Source: Chloroflexota bacterium (GTDB lineage: Bacteria; Chloroflexota; Anaerolineae; Aggregatilineales; Phototrophicaceae). Taken from it: a stretch of DNA of 37,746 nucleotides. Of this stretch, positions 1 through 8,600 are shown piece after piece (within the stretch, counting starts at the first letter, position 1; each line of letters starts with the position of its first letter). Under the pieces are notes generated by a model. That model was not told the DNA's origin and made no database searches. It was given only the letters and a program-made list of their open reading frames with translations. The stretch is from positions 1 to 37,746 of the forward strand of contig QUBZ01000039.1 in NCBI GenBank assembly GCA_014338005.1, read 5' to 3'. Both the position numbers and the translations under genes were made by a program.

Positions 1-52
1 GCCGAAACGTGATCTTTTCTTCTTCGTTGAGGTGAAACGTCCTTTTTGCCAT
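1..52 (-). CDS. Partial gene start, hypothetical (possibly transposase-like)
   Basis: An ATG at 50-52 opens a frame on the minus strand that runs off the left edge without a stop; the visible residues are MAKRTFHLNEEEKITFR. The short basic start followed by an acidic helix resembles the N-termini of some IS630-type or other small helix-turn-helix transposases, and is loosely like the gene start at the opposite edge of the window. Seventeen residues cannot establish a family. No clear Shine-Dalgarno sequence precedes the ATG. This is a tentative call. Confidence 0.35.
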   Translation of the reverse strand, partial: MAKRTFHLNEEEKITFR

Positions 53-70
53 GTTCATGATTCTACATCA

Positions 71-168
71 TCTCAACTGGCTTTCACTCCTCAATAAGCA
101 TTTTTAGCCCCCTCTCCACGCAGTAGAGAGGGGGTTGGGGGAGAGGATTAGAACTTCTCAACTGGCTT
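71..168. repeat. 13-bp direct repeat flanking a 9-bp hairpin
   Basis: The 13-mer TCTCAACTGGCTT occurs at 71-83 and again at 156-168. Between them lies a perfect 9-bp inverted repeat, CCCCCTCTC at 108-116 and GAGAGGGGG at 126-134, with a 9-nt loop. The GC-rich CCCCTCTC / GAGAGGGGTTGGGGG type of sequence is commonly dispersed between genes in GC-rich filamentous bacteria. Neither strand has a T-run after the stem, so a terminator is not supported. Confidence 0.4.
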
Positions 169-178
169 GTTAAACGCA

Positions 179-207
179 GGCAGCCTCCGGGGATACCGGA
201 GGCCGCC
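179..207. other. Very stable GC-rich hairpin
   Basis: A perfect 8-bp stem, GCCTCCGG at 183-190 and CCGGAGGC at 196-203 with loop GGATA, is extended by three more pairs across one mismatch (179-181 with 205-207). On the minus strand it lies about 65 nt downstream of the 10-codon ORF at 273-305. It may be the 3' end of that short transcript. No U-tract follows, so it is reported as a hairpin, not a terminator. Confidence 0.45.
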
Positions 208-272
208 TATCTTCTCAGACCTAGCGGGTGAGGGTGCCACCTAACAGGCACACACCCTAGAGCGTGGTCAAA

Positions 273-305
273 CTAGGGGGACACCTCCACCATAGTCTTT
301 TTCAT
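273..305 (-). CDS. 10-codon ORF with strong RBS (leader or micro-peptide)
   Basis: ATG at 303-305 reads MKKTMVEVSP and stops at TAG (273-275). It is supported by an AGGAGG Shine-Dalgarno at 313-318 with 7-nt spacing, the best RBS in this intergenic region, and by a promoter-like pair at 341-370. It follows the LysM gene on the same strand by about 80 nt. Downstream lie a weak GTGCC/GGCAC stem and the stable hairpin at 179-207. It is too short for homology. It could be a leader peptide, the decapitated start of a small peptide precursor, or a translated small RNA. No function is proposed. Confidence 0.3.
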   Translation of the reverse strand: MKKTMVEVSP

Positions 306-340
306 AGGACCACCTCCTCTCACTAACCGACGATGCGATT

Positions 341-370
341 AACATAACACACAATGCTTGCGCCGGTCAA
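341..370 (-). promoter_or_regulatory. Candidate sigma-70-type promoter for the 10-codon ORF
   Basis: On the minus strand, TTGACC (370-365) is followed after 18 nt by TATGTT (346-341); TTATGT with a 17-nt spacer is an alternative reading. Transcription would begin near 334, giving a leader of about 30 nt that contains the AGGAGG site. It overlaps no coding sequence. Confidence 0.4.
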
Positions 371-383
371 ATGAGAAAATCGT

Positions 384-1235
384 TCAGGGAATCACCAACC
401 GCTGCCCCGGATAAATCAGGTTGGCGTTCCACAGGTTGTTGGCCGTGATGATGGCCTGCGGGCTGACGCCGAAACGCCGGGCGATTTCATAAATCCGGTC
501 GCCCTGCTGGACGGTGTAATAACGCGGCGCGGGCGGCGGCCCGGCGGGAATCACCAACCGCTGCCCGACATAGATGCGGTTCGGATCGGTGATGTTATTG
601 GCGGCGGCAAGCGCGCCCCAGGTCGTGCCATAGCGCGCAGCGATGATTTGCAACGTTTCCCCCGGCTGTACCACGTGCGTGCCGCCGGTCGGCGGCGGGT
701 AAGTCGGTGTCGTCGTGCCGCCGGAGATCAAAAGCTGCTGGCCGGTATAAATATAATTGGGATTGGGCAGGTTGTTCAGCGCCGCCAGCGCCTGCCAGGT
801 CGTGCCGTACAGCGCGGCGATGATTTGCAGCGTCTGGCCGGCGCGCACGATATGGTAACGCGGTGTGCCGGGCAGCGGGGCCGGGTTCGTGATGGGCGGC
901 ACCGGCGTCGTCCAGGTGATCGGCAGGCTGTCCAACCGGGCATAGGTGCGCAGATACAGGTAATTCACCCAGCCCACCTGCCCGCCAGGAATCCGCACCT
1001 GCACCCAGGTGGTGTCGACCGCCCGCCCCAACAGGGTCACTTCGGTATTAAACGGAATGCTGGTGATGTCGTCGTAGGCCATGCTGGGGCCGGCGCGGAC
1101 GTTCAGCCGCCCGGTATTAACCGCCGCGACCGTCCCAGCCTGGGCGGATACCTCGACGACCGGCACAATCAGCAGCGCCGCGATGAGGATAAGGCCTATC
1201 AAACGACTGAAAACCAAAATGTTTTTTCCGGTCAT
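384..1235 (-). CDS. Secreted SH3b + triple LysM protein
   Basis: A 283-residue exported cell-wall-binding protein. Residues 1-33 form a signal peptide: a basic start, a hydrophobic run rich in L, I and A, then a VSAQA cleavage region. An SH3b domain covers about 36-98 (NVRAGP motif, then WVQVR and GWVNYLYLRT). Three LysM repeats follow at about 126-171, 186-231 and 238-283, each with a VxxGxxLxxIAxxYGxxxxAL core and ending in YxGQxLxIP. Proline-rich linkers separate the domains. No catalytic domain is present, so it probably binds peptidoglycan or another glycan as a scaffold or signalling protein. The frame stays open up to 1373, but the ATG at 1235 is chosen because it starts the signal peptide and has AGGA about 10 nt upstream. 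It diverges from rsmA across 136 bp. Confidence 0.85.
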   Translation of the reverse strand: MTGKNILVFSRLIGLILIAALLIVPVVEVSAQAGTVAAVNTGRLNVRAGPSMAYDDITSIPFNTEVTLLGRAVDTTWVQVRIPGGQVGWVNYLYLRTYARLDSLPITWTTPVPPITNPAPLPGTPRYHIVRAGQTLQIIAALYGTTWQALAALNNLPNPNYIYTGQQLLISGGTTTPTYPPPTGGTHVVQPGETLQIIAARYGTTWGALAAANNITDPNRIYVGQRLVIPAGPPPAPRYYTVQQGDRIYEIARRFGVSPQAIITANNLWNANLIYPGQRLVIP

Positions 1236-1371
1236 CGAACCATATCCTGTTTTCACTATTAAACTCTGTGATTCTATATTACCGCCCCTGGGCAATGTTC
1301 GCCACTGCCGGCGGCAGGAATCCGCCCCCGTCCGGCCATGATCTATGCTACTATTATCGCGCGAGGTGAAC

Positions 1372-2205
1372 ATGACTTTCAGAAATCGGCTTGAGGAATA
1401 TCAGATCGTCCCTAAAAAAAGCCTGGGGCAGAACTTCCTGCATGACCCGAACGCGCTGGAGAAAATCGTCACAGCGGCGGAACTGATGCCGGAAGATGCG
1501 GTGCTGGAAATCGGCGCGGGGCTGGGGCAGCTTACCGAACGACTGGCGGAGTCGGCCCGCCGCGTGGTCGCGGTCGAAATTGACACGCGCTTCAAACCGG
1601 CGCTCGACGACCTGCTGACCGCCCACCCGAACGTGAGCGTCATTTACCAGGACGTGCTGGCGGTGGACGTGGCCGGGCTGTTCCGGCCAGAGCCGTTTGT
1701 GGTGGTGGCGAACGTGCCGTATTACATCACCACTGCCATCCTGCGTCACCTGCTGGAAAGCGATCACCGTCCGCGCCGCCTGGTGCTGACGATTCAGGTC
1801 GAAGTGGCCGAACGGTTGGTAGCGCAGCCGGACGATATGAGCATTTTGGCGATCAGCGTGCAGTTTTACGGTCGCCCGCAGATCATCACGCGGCTGAACC
1901 GCGCCGTCTTTTGGCCGCGACCGGATGTGGACAGCGCCGTTTTGCGGATAGACACCTACGATACGCCGCCGGTGGATGTGCCGGACGAAGCCACTTTTTT
2001 CCGTATCGTCAAGGCCGGCTTCGGGCAAAAACGTAAGCAGCTTAAAAACGCGCTCGGCAGCGGGCTGGGGCTGAACGGCGATCAAACGGTGGCGCTGCTG
2101 GAAGCCGCCGGGATTGACCCGCGCCGCCGCGCCGAAACGCTGTCCCTGGACGAATGGGCGGCGCTGGCGCGGAATCTGGCCGCTTTAACGGCGGGGGGGA
2201 ATTAA
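1372..2205 (+). CDS. rsmA: 16S rRNA A1518/A1519 dimethyltransferase RsmA (KsgA)
   Basis: Dimethylates the two adjacent adenines in helix 45 of 16S rRNA during late small-subunit assembly. At 277 residues it has the usual family length. Visible signatures are the KKSLGQNFLHD start (residues 15-25), the SAM-binding EIGAGLGQLT motif (46-55), the acidic end of strand 2 (AVEID), and the NVPYYIT catalytic motif IV (114-120). FGQKRKQLKNAL in the C-terminal part is also typical. The frame is open from 1345, but the ATG at 1372 is preferred because GAGGTG lies at 1363-1368 and residue 1 then matches the family. The next gene starts 1 nt after the stop, suggesting co-transcription. Confidence 0.95.
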   Translation: MTFRNRLEEYQIVPKKSLGQNFLHDPNALEKIVTAAELMPEDAVLEIGAGLGQLTERLAESARRVVAVEIDTRFKPALDDLLTAHPNVSVIYQDVLAVDVAGLFRPEPFVVVANVPYYITTAILRHLLESDHRPRRLVLTIQVEVAERLVAQPDDMSILAISVQFYGRPQIITRLNRAVFWPRPDVDSAVLRIDTYDTPPVDVPDEATFFRIVKAGFGQKRKQLKNALGSGLGLNGDQTVALLEAAGIDPRRRAETLSLDEWAALARNLAALTAGGN

Positions 2206-2206
2206 A

Positions 2207-3703
2207 ATGCGCCGGCTGCTGGCGGCGGCGGTCATCCTTGTGCCGGCGGCGGTTTCGCTGCTGCTGCCCGCGCTGCTGATGGGCAGCCGCCTGGATGCCT
2301 ACACACCGGCCTGGAGCGATGAGATCGTTTACTGGCACAGCGCCCTCACCTTCAGCCAGGTTGGTTTTGACGGGGGTTATTACACCCATGCCGAACAGCC
2401 CGCCCCGGCGGCTTTTTCGCACTTCGACACGCACGGCCCCTGGTTTTCCATGCTGCTGGGCGGCATCGCCCGGCTGGCGGGCTGGTATCCGCAGAGTGTG
2501 CCGTTCCTCAACCTGCTGCTGCTGACGGCGGCGCTGGCGCTGTTCGTGTGGTTCACCCGCCCGGACGCGCGGCAGCTTCTTTTTACCGGGCTGCTGATGC
2601 TGGTTTTCTGGCCGGTGCTGTTATACGCGCCCTCGTCCATGCAGGAGGGACTGCACCAGGCGGCGGCGGTCGCGCTGGCGGGGCTGTTTTTCATCCGGCT
2701 CACCCAGGGGGAAAATACGCCCCGGCGCGTGCTGCTGGCAGCGGCGGCGCTCATCGCGCTGGTTGCGCTGCTGCGGCTGACCTGGGCGCTGCTGTTCCTG
2801 CCGCTACTGGCTTACGGCTCCGGGCGCGCCCGCCAGGTGCGGCTGCTGCTGGCCGGTGCGGGTTTCGTGGCCGCCTTTCTGCTTTTTCAATGGCTGGGCG
2901 CGCCTTACCCCTACAACTTCACTACGCGGCTGCTGCCCATCCTGGCGGCCAGCCCGGCGGAAGGGCTTTCGATCTGGCTGCGGCAGTTCGTCGGCAACCT
3001 GCGGCGGCTGACGCTGGGCGAACCGCTGGAAATCGCCTTACGCTTTCAGGTTTTTCTGCTGGTGGCGGCGCTGCTGATTGGGCGCGCGTCGGCTTCGCGG
3101 GCGCTGGTGCGGGCGCGCCGGTGGCTGTTCGGCGGCAGCCGCCTGCCCGCCGGGGAAGCCGGTTTTCATCTGGTCAACCTGGGGCTGCTGCTGACGCTGA
3201 ATCTGGCGCTGTACGACATTTTCGCCTGGCGCGATTACCGGGTGCTTGCGCCGCATCTGCTGCTGTCGGCGCTGCTGCTGATCGCCTTCCGGCGGCTGCG
3301 GCTGGCCGGGCTGCTGATCGCCACCGGCGCGCTGCTGCTGCCGGCCTTCCTGGCGACCTACCGCGATTTACACCGGGCGCACTTCAACGCCGACCGCGCC
3401 GAAATCGCCGCTTTCGCGTCCACGCTTGAAGCCCACGTTCGCTACCAACCCGGCGCGCCGAACGCCTGGTGCAATACCATCCTGACCGACGATCTGCCGC
3501 CGCTGCTGCTGGGCATTCCGCCGGGAGTCGGTTTTTCGGTGGACTCGACGATGGCACTGGTGGGCCTGCCGCCCAGGTCACGCTACCTGCTGCTGAAGCC
3601 GGAAAACGCCGCCCGCGCGGTGGAGACAGCGCCCCTGCGCCGCCTGGAAAGCCTGCCGGAGCGCGACCTTTACCTGAACGAAACCGCCGAATGTGCAGAG
3701 TAA
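2207..3703 (+). CDS. Multi-TM GT-C-like membrane protein
   Basis: A 498-residue polytopic membrane protein with roughly ten or more hydrophobic segments. The first is an uncleaved signal anchor (residues about 3-25). It is followed by an exported loop carrying WSDEIVYW, like the Asp-Glu motif in the first loop of GT-C (PMT/ArnT/GT39-like) glycosyltransferases. The C-terminal ~110 residues are soluble. It could use a polyprenyl-phosphate sugar donor, but the acceptor cannot be read from sequence. The start lies 1 nt after the rsmA stop, so the two are probably co-transcribed, and a strong terminator follows at 3713. GT-C families diverge strongly, so the assignment rests on topology and the DE motif. 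Confidence 0.6.
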   Translation: MRRLLAAAVILVPAAVSLLLPALLMGSRLDAYTPAWSDEIVYWHSALTFSQVGFDGGYYTHAEQPAPAAFSHFDTHGPWFSMLLGGIARLAGWYPQSVPFLNLLLLTAALALFVWFTRPDARQLLFTGLLMLVFWPVLLYAPSSMQEGLHQAAAVALAGLFFIRLTQGENTPRRVLLAAAALIALVALLRLTWALLFLPLLAYGSGRARQVRLLLAGAGFVAAFLLFQWLGAPYPYNFTTRLLPILAASPAEGLSIWLRQFVGNLRRLTLGEPLEIALRFQVFLLVAALLIGRASASRALVRARRWLFGGSRLPAGEAGFHLVNLGLLLTLNLALYDIFAWRDYRVLAPHLLLSALLLIAFRRLRLAGLLIATGALLLPAFLATYRDLHRAHFNADRAEIAAFASTLEAHVRYQPGAPNAWCNTILTDDLPPLLLGIPPGVGFSVDSTMALVGLPPRSRYLLLKPENAARAVETAPLRRLESLPERDLYLNETAECAE

Positions 3704-3712
3704 GGGATTTCT

Positions 3713-3745
3713 AACGCCGGCGTAGACTTGCCGTCTGGCGTTTTT
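3713..3745 (+). terminator. Intrinsic terminator after the rsmA operon
   Basis: AACGCCGG (3713-3720) pairs with CTGGCGTT (3734-3741), with one G-T wobble, and the stem runs into TTTTT. It lies just after the stop at 3703. Confidence 0.75.
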
Positions 3746-3813
3746 CGGCTTAACTTAATATATATTTTAATCAGTCAATCGGATTGCGCCGGAGGCGCGG
3801 ATGGGGTGTTGAA

Positions 3814-5334
3814 GTGAGGAAGAAACGTCGTTTAAGTGGTGTATTGGTAGTTCTGGGGGCAGGCGTTTTACTGCTGGTTTCGGGGCTGGCTTCGAGTGGG
3901 GCGCAGCCGTCGGTATGCGAAGCGCTGGTGCAGGAAACGTTCGCCGCTCTGGAAACGGCCTGCGCGGACGCGCCGGGCAGCAGCGCCTGTTTTGGCCGCG
4001 CCGCGGCTGCTGCGCGGGTTGATGGCAGCGCGGCAGTTTTCGGCCAGCCGGGTGATATGCTGGCGCTGTCCGGCGTTCAGGCCATCCAGACGCAGCCGCT
4101 GGATGCGGCGGGCGGTGAATGGGGGCTGGCGCTGCTGAACGTTCATGCCAACGTGCCGCGCAGCCTTTCAGAATTGGGACTCCGGTTCGTGATGCTGGGG
4201 GAAGCGCAGCTTGAAAACGCGGTGGACGGCGCAGCAGCCTTTACGCCCGCCGAACCGCTGACGATCACGCCGCTGGTGGCCGCCAACCTGCGCGCCGCGC
4301 CGAACCTGGACGGCCAGGTGATTGCCAATGCGCCGGTCGGCACGCAGTTGATGGCCGACGGCCTCAGCCCGGACGGCCAGTGGGTGCGCGTGATGAAAGA
4401 CGGCCAGGTGGCCTGGGTCAGCCGCCAGATCGTCACCGCCGGCGACGGCGACATCGAATCGCTGCCGCGCATCGGCCCGAACGCGCGCACGCCCATGCAG
4501 GCGTTCGTTTTACACACCGGGGCGGACGCTGCCGACTGTGCCGAAGCGCCGCCGTCGCTGCTGGTCATCCAGTCACCGGGCGGCGTGGCGGCCAGCATCA
4601 CCGTCAACGGCGTGGACATCCGGTTCGACTCGGCCATCGCCCTGCGCGCCCCGGACGGCGCGCTCCAGGTGATCGCCCTGGGCGGCAGCACCGCCGTAGA
4701 TCGTATTCCCGTCCCGGCGGGTTTTACGCTGGATGTGCCGCTGGGCGAAGGCAACCGCGCCCCCGCCGGGCCGGCCACCGGCCTGCGCCCGATTTCCGGC
4801 GGCGAGCGCGACGCGCTGAACCGTGTCGCCGGCGGCCTGCCGGAAAGCCTGCTCTACAGCCCGCTCTCCGTGCCGACTGCCGCGCAGGTAGCCGAAGTGC
4901 TGGCGGCGATCCGCAGCGGGGGCGGGGCGGCGTCCGGCGGCGGCCAGCAGGCTATCACCGCTGCCGGGCTGGATTGCAGCCGCTTCCAGGCCACCGCACC
5001 GCTCAGCGGCGAGGTTTCTGGCCGGACGCCGTTTTACTGGGATGCCGCCCAGGGCGTCTCCGGCTACCGCGTGAACTTCTTCGATGCGAATGGCCGTCTG
5101 GTCACTTCGTTTGACGTTAGCGCCACCAGCACCACCTTCGCGGTTGATCTGGACGCCGCCATCGGGGGAGAGAACGATTTCGGGTGGAGTGTGGATGCGC
5201 TGCTGGATGGGCAGGTGGCCTGTTCGACCGGCTCAATCCTGTTGAGCCGCCAGGCGCAGGCCCAGCTCGCCGGTGATGACGGCGGCGCGCCGCCCCCGCA
5301 GCCCACGCCGACGGCCTGCACCTGGAACTGTTAA
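3814..5334 (+). CDS. Secreted SH3b-domain protein
   Basis: A 506-residue exported protein. The N-terminus (basic VRKKRR, then a hydrophobic segment ending near ASSGAQ) is a signal peptide or anchor. An SH3b domain lies about 150 residues in (VAANLRAAPNLDGQV, GQWVRV, GQVAWVSRQ), so like the LysM protein at 384 it probably acts in the envelope. The C-terminal ~100 residues (GRTPFYWDAAQGVSGYRVNF and so on) look like a fibronectin-III or similar beta-sandwich, and the end is proline-rich with CTWNC. Several cysteines suggest disulfides. The frame is open from TTG 3784, but GTG 3814 puts the signal peptide at the start; GGAGG at 3791-3795 is distant, so the start is uncertain. No enzymatic motif was recognised. 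Confidence 0.65.
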   Translation: MRKKRRLSGVLVVLGAGVLLLVSGLASSGAQPSVCEALVQETFAALETACADAPGSSACFGRAAAAARVDGSAAVFGQPGDMLALSGVQAIQTQPLDAAGGEWGLALLNVHANVPRSLSELGLRFVMLGEAQLENAVDGAAAFTPAEPLTITPLVAANLRAAPNLDGQVIANAPVGTQLMADGLSPDGQWVRVMKDGQVAWVSRQIVTAGDGDIESLPRIGPNARTPMQAFVLHTGADAADCAEAPPSLLVIQSPGGVAASITVNGVDIRFDSAIALRAPDGALQVIALGGSTAVDRIPVPAGFTLDVPLGEGNRAPAGPATGLRPISGGERDALNRVAGGLPESLLYSPLSVPTAAQVAEVLAAIRSGGGAASGGGQQAITAAGLDCSRFQATAPLSGEVSGRTPFYWDAAQGVSGYRVNFFDANGRLVTSFDVSATSTTFAVDLDAAIGGENDFGWSVDALLDGQVACSTGSILLSRQAQAQLAGDDGGAPPPQPTPTACTWNC

Positions 5335-5405
5335 ACGCGGCTTTGAAGTGGGCAGCCGGCAGCGATTTTGGGGCGATAAGGGCGGCTTTCAAACCCACCC
5401 CTACA

Positions 5406-5450
5406 GCATTCCGCATGGATGGAAGGAATGCGCCATGCCGCGTTCCTTCC
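5406..5450 (+). other. Two mutually exclusive hairpins
   Basis: A 12-bp stem pairs 5421-5432 (GGAAGGAATGCG) with 5439-5450 (CGCGTTCCTTCC, one wobble) around a 6-nt loop. Part of its left arm can instead pair with an upstream strand: GCATTCC at 5406-5412 with GGAATGC at 5425-5431. The two folds compete for the same bases, as in attenuators. There is no T-run after the larger stem. It lies between the SH3 gene and the repeat element upstream of the kinase gene. Confidence 0.4.
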
Positions 5451-5471
5451 GGCTGCTGACTAATGACTCAC

Positions 5472-5613
5472 TAATGCAATCTCAGCGTATCAGGCTTGAA
5501 TGCTGCCTGTAAATCACAAGTCCATAAGATGCCAGATCAGGTATTTAGGGTCATCAAGGCTTGTGATTTAAACTTGTAACTGATAACTTGTAACTGGAAA
5601 CTGCACTAAGGAC
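5472..5613 (+). repeat. Dispersed 142-bp element, copy A
   Basis: This segment aligns without gaps to 27301-27442 (offset 21829) with 15 differences in 142 bases, about 89% identity. Flanks on both sides are unrelated, so the boundaries are real. Both copies have an internal stem TAAATCACAA / TTGTGATTTA (here 5510-5520 with 5560-5570, 11 bp), a small hairpin CAGGC/GCCTG (5491-5495 with 5505-5509), and a terminal pairing of 5472-5478 with 5602-5608. Near the 3' end TTGTAACT occurs twice. Each copy ends 6-9 nt before a start codon on the same strand; here its AAGGA (5608-5612) serves as the kinase gene's RBS. Either a structured 5' leader or a small non-autonomous mobile element fits. Confidence 0.8.
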
Positions 5614-5619
5614 TCGCCT

Positions 5620-8600
5620 ATGACGGCCACCCTCACCCCGGCGGATATGAGCGGCCAAACCATCAAGGGTTACGAACTGCAAGAACGTATCGGGCAGGGT
5701 GGGTTCGGCGCGGTCTACCGCGCCTACCAACCGTCCGTCCGGCGCGAGGTGGCAATCAAGGTCATCCTGCCGGAGTTCGCCAACCAGCCGGAGTTCATCC
5801 GGCGCTTCGAGGCCGAGGCGCAGCTTGTCGCCCACCTGGAACACCTGCACATCGTCCCGCTGTACGACTACTGGCGCGACGCCACCGGCGCGTATCTGGT
5901 CATGCGCTGGCTGCGCGGCGGCAGCCTGCGGCAGGCGCTTAAAAGCGGCGCGTGGCCGCTGGACGACGTGGGGCGGCTGGTGGAACAGATCACCGCCGGG
6001 CTGGCGGTGGCGCATCGTCACGGCGTCGTCCACCGCGACCTGAAGCCCGATAACATCCTGCTCGACGACGACCACAACGCCTACCTGGCCGATTTTGGCA
6101 TCGCCAAAGACCTGCAAAACCTCGCCCGCATCGAAACGATTTATGCCGCCGAGGAAGAAGAAGGGCGGCTGATGGGGTCGCCGTATTACCTGTCGCCGGA
6201 GCAGATTCGGCTCGAACCGGTTAGCCCGCGCAGCGACATTTACAGCCTGGGCATCGTGCTTTACGAAATCCTGACCGGCAAAACGCCCTTTGAAGGGCTG
6301 CCCATCGCCACCGTCATCACCAAACACCTGGAAGAACCGCTGCCCCACCTGCTGGACGCCCGCCCGGATTTACCCGCCGCGCTGCATCACATCATCGCCA
6401 AAGCCACCGAGAAAAAACCGGCGGATCGTTACCCTGGCGTGGCCGCGCTGTACGCCGACTTCCGCCGCGCGCTGGCCGAAAGCCTGGCCGGGCCGGATAT
6501 GGCGCTGACGCCGGTCATCGGCGATTTTGCCCCCGATCTGGATGAAACCGTCGAACTCATCAATCCTTACAAAGGGCTGCGCGCCTTCCAGGAGGCCGAC
6601 GCCGGCGACTTCTACGGGCGGGAGGCGCTGGTCGGGCGGCTGCTGGAACGCCTGCAAACCGGACCGGCGCGTTTTCTGGCGGTGGTCGGCCCCAGCGGCA
6701 GCGGCAAATCCAGCGTGGTGAAGGCCGGTTTGATCCCCCAGCTGCGCCGGGGCGCGCTGCCGGACTCCGACCGCTGGTTCATCGTGGAGATGACCCCTGG
6801 CGCGCGACCGCTGGAGGAGCTGGAGGCCGCCCTGCTGCGGGTGGCGGTGAATCCCCCCGCCAGCCTGCTGCCGCAGCTCCGCGAGGACGCGCGCGGCCTG
6901 GCGCGGGCGGCCAAACGCGCCCTGCCGGACGGCGGCGAACTGGCGCTGGTGATTGACCAGTTCGAGGAAGTGTTCACGCTGGTGGAGGACGAGGTCGAAC
7001 GCGCGCACTTTTTGACCATTCTGGGCGCGGCGGCGCTCGACCCGGCTGGCCGCCTGCGAATTATCGTCACCCTGCGGGCCGATTTTTACGACCGCCCGCT
7101 GCTGTACCCCGACTTCGGCGAACTGGTGCGCGCCTGCACCGAGGTGGTGCTGCCCCTGGCACGCGAGGAACTGGAACGCGCCATCATCGAACCGGCGGAA
7201 AAAGCGCGGATGCAGATGGAAATGGGCCTCGTGCCGGAGATCGTGGCCGAAGTGGGCGAGCAGCCGGGGGCGCTGCCGCTGCTGCAATACGCCCTGACGG
7301 AACTGTTCGAGCGCCGCGACGGGCGCTGGCTGACGGTGCAGGCTTATCGGAGCATCGGCGGCATTTCTGGGGCGCTGGCGCGCCGCGCCGACGACCTGTA
7401 CGACCGCCTGGACGAAAGCGGGCAAAGTGTCGCCCGCCAGATGTTCCTGCGGCTGGTGACGCTCAACGAAGGCGCTGAGGACACACGCCGCCGCGCCCGG
7501 CTGGATGAGCTGCTTTCGCTGCAAGGCGACCCGGCGCTGATGCAGGCGGTTCTGGAGCGTTTCGGCAAATACCGCCTGCTCACCTTCGACCACGACCCGG
7601 CCACCCGCACCCCGACCGTCGAGGTCGCCCACGAGGCGCTTATTCGCCAGTGGCCGCGCCTGCGCGGCTGGCTGCGGGACAGCCGCGAGGATTTACGCAC
7701 CCAGCGCCGGCTGGCCGCCGCCACCGACGACTGGTTGAAGATGGGCAAAGACGCCAGTTTTCTGGCGTCCGGCACGCGGCTGGAGCAGTTTGAAGCCTGG
7801 GCCGGGGAAACCAGCCTGGCGCTCACCGAGGACGAAGCCGCCTACCTGCAAGCCAGCCTGGCCGAACGCGACCGGCAGCGCGCCGCCGAAGCCGCCCGCC
7901 GGGAAAAAGAAGCCGCATTGGAACGGCGTTCGCGCCGGTTTTTGCAGGCGCTGGCCGCCGTCCTGGCGGCGGCCACACTGGTCGCGCTGGCGCTGACGGG
8001 CGTGGCGCTTAACCAGAACGACATCGCGCAGCAAAACGCGGCCACCGCCACCATCGCCCAGGGTCAGGCGCTGGCGCAGGCCGATAACGCCGCCACCGCC
8101 GCCGCCGATGCCGAACGCAGCGCCGCCGACGCGCGCAGCCTGGCGCTTACGTCCGGCTCGCAGCTGGCCTTAAACAGCAGCAATACCGATCTGGCGCTGG
8201 CGCTGGCGCTGGAAGCCAGCCGCATCGGGCGGCCCACCACCCAGATGCAGCGCACACTGGCCGAAGCCGCCTACGCCCCCGGCACGCGCCGCATTTTTAC
8301 CGGCCACACCGACCGCGTGACGACCGCCGCCTTCAGCCCGGACGGCGCGATCGCCGTTTCCGGCTCGCGGGATAATACGCTCATCCTGTGGGATACAGCC
8401 ACCGGCGGGCTGCAACGCCGACTGCAAGGCCACGCCGATTGGGTGTGGGACGCGGCCTTCAGCCCCGATGGGCGGTGGGTGCTGTCGGCCTCGGCGGACA
8501 AAACGCTGATTTTGTGGGATGCCGCCGGCGGCCAGATCGTCCGGCGTTTTGAAGGCCATGCGGCAGCGGTGCGCTGTGTGGCTTTCGACGGCGCGGGCGA

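Noticed and set aside
215..305. RiPP or lasso-like precursor after the 10-codon ORF (PPSLTTL then GVCLLGGTLTR in a second frame)
   Set aside because: Reaching the PxLxxxG-like pattern needs a frame change and suppression of a TAG stop. No maturation genes are visible, so chance resemblance is likelier.
648..1262. Long plus-strand frame opposite the LysM gene
   Set aside because: Its arginine-, histidine- and glutamine-rich product is a typical GC-rich shadow of the real gene; the minus-strand frame has clear domains.
5435..5512. 25-residue ORF (MPRSFRLL...) with AAGGA upstream
   Set aside because: It starts in the loop of a strong hairpin and runs into the dispersed element. Composition is not protein-like, and it is not kept in the second copy of the element.
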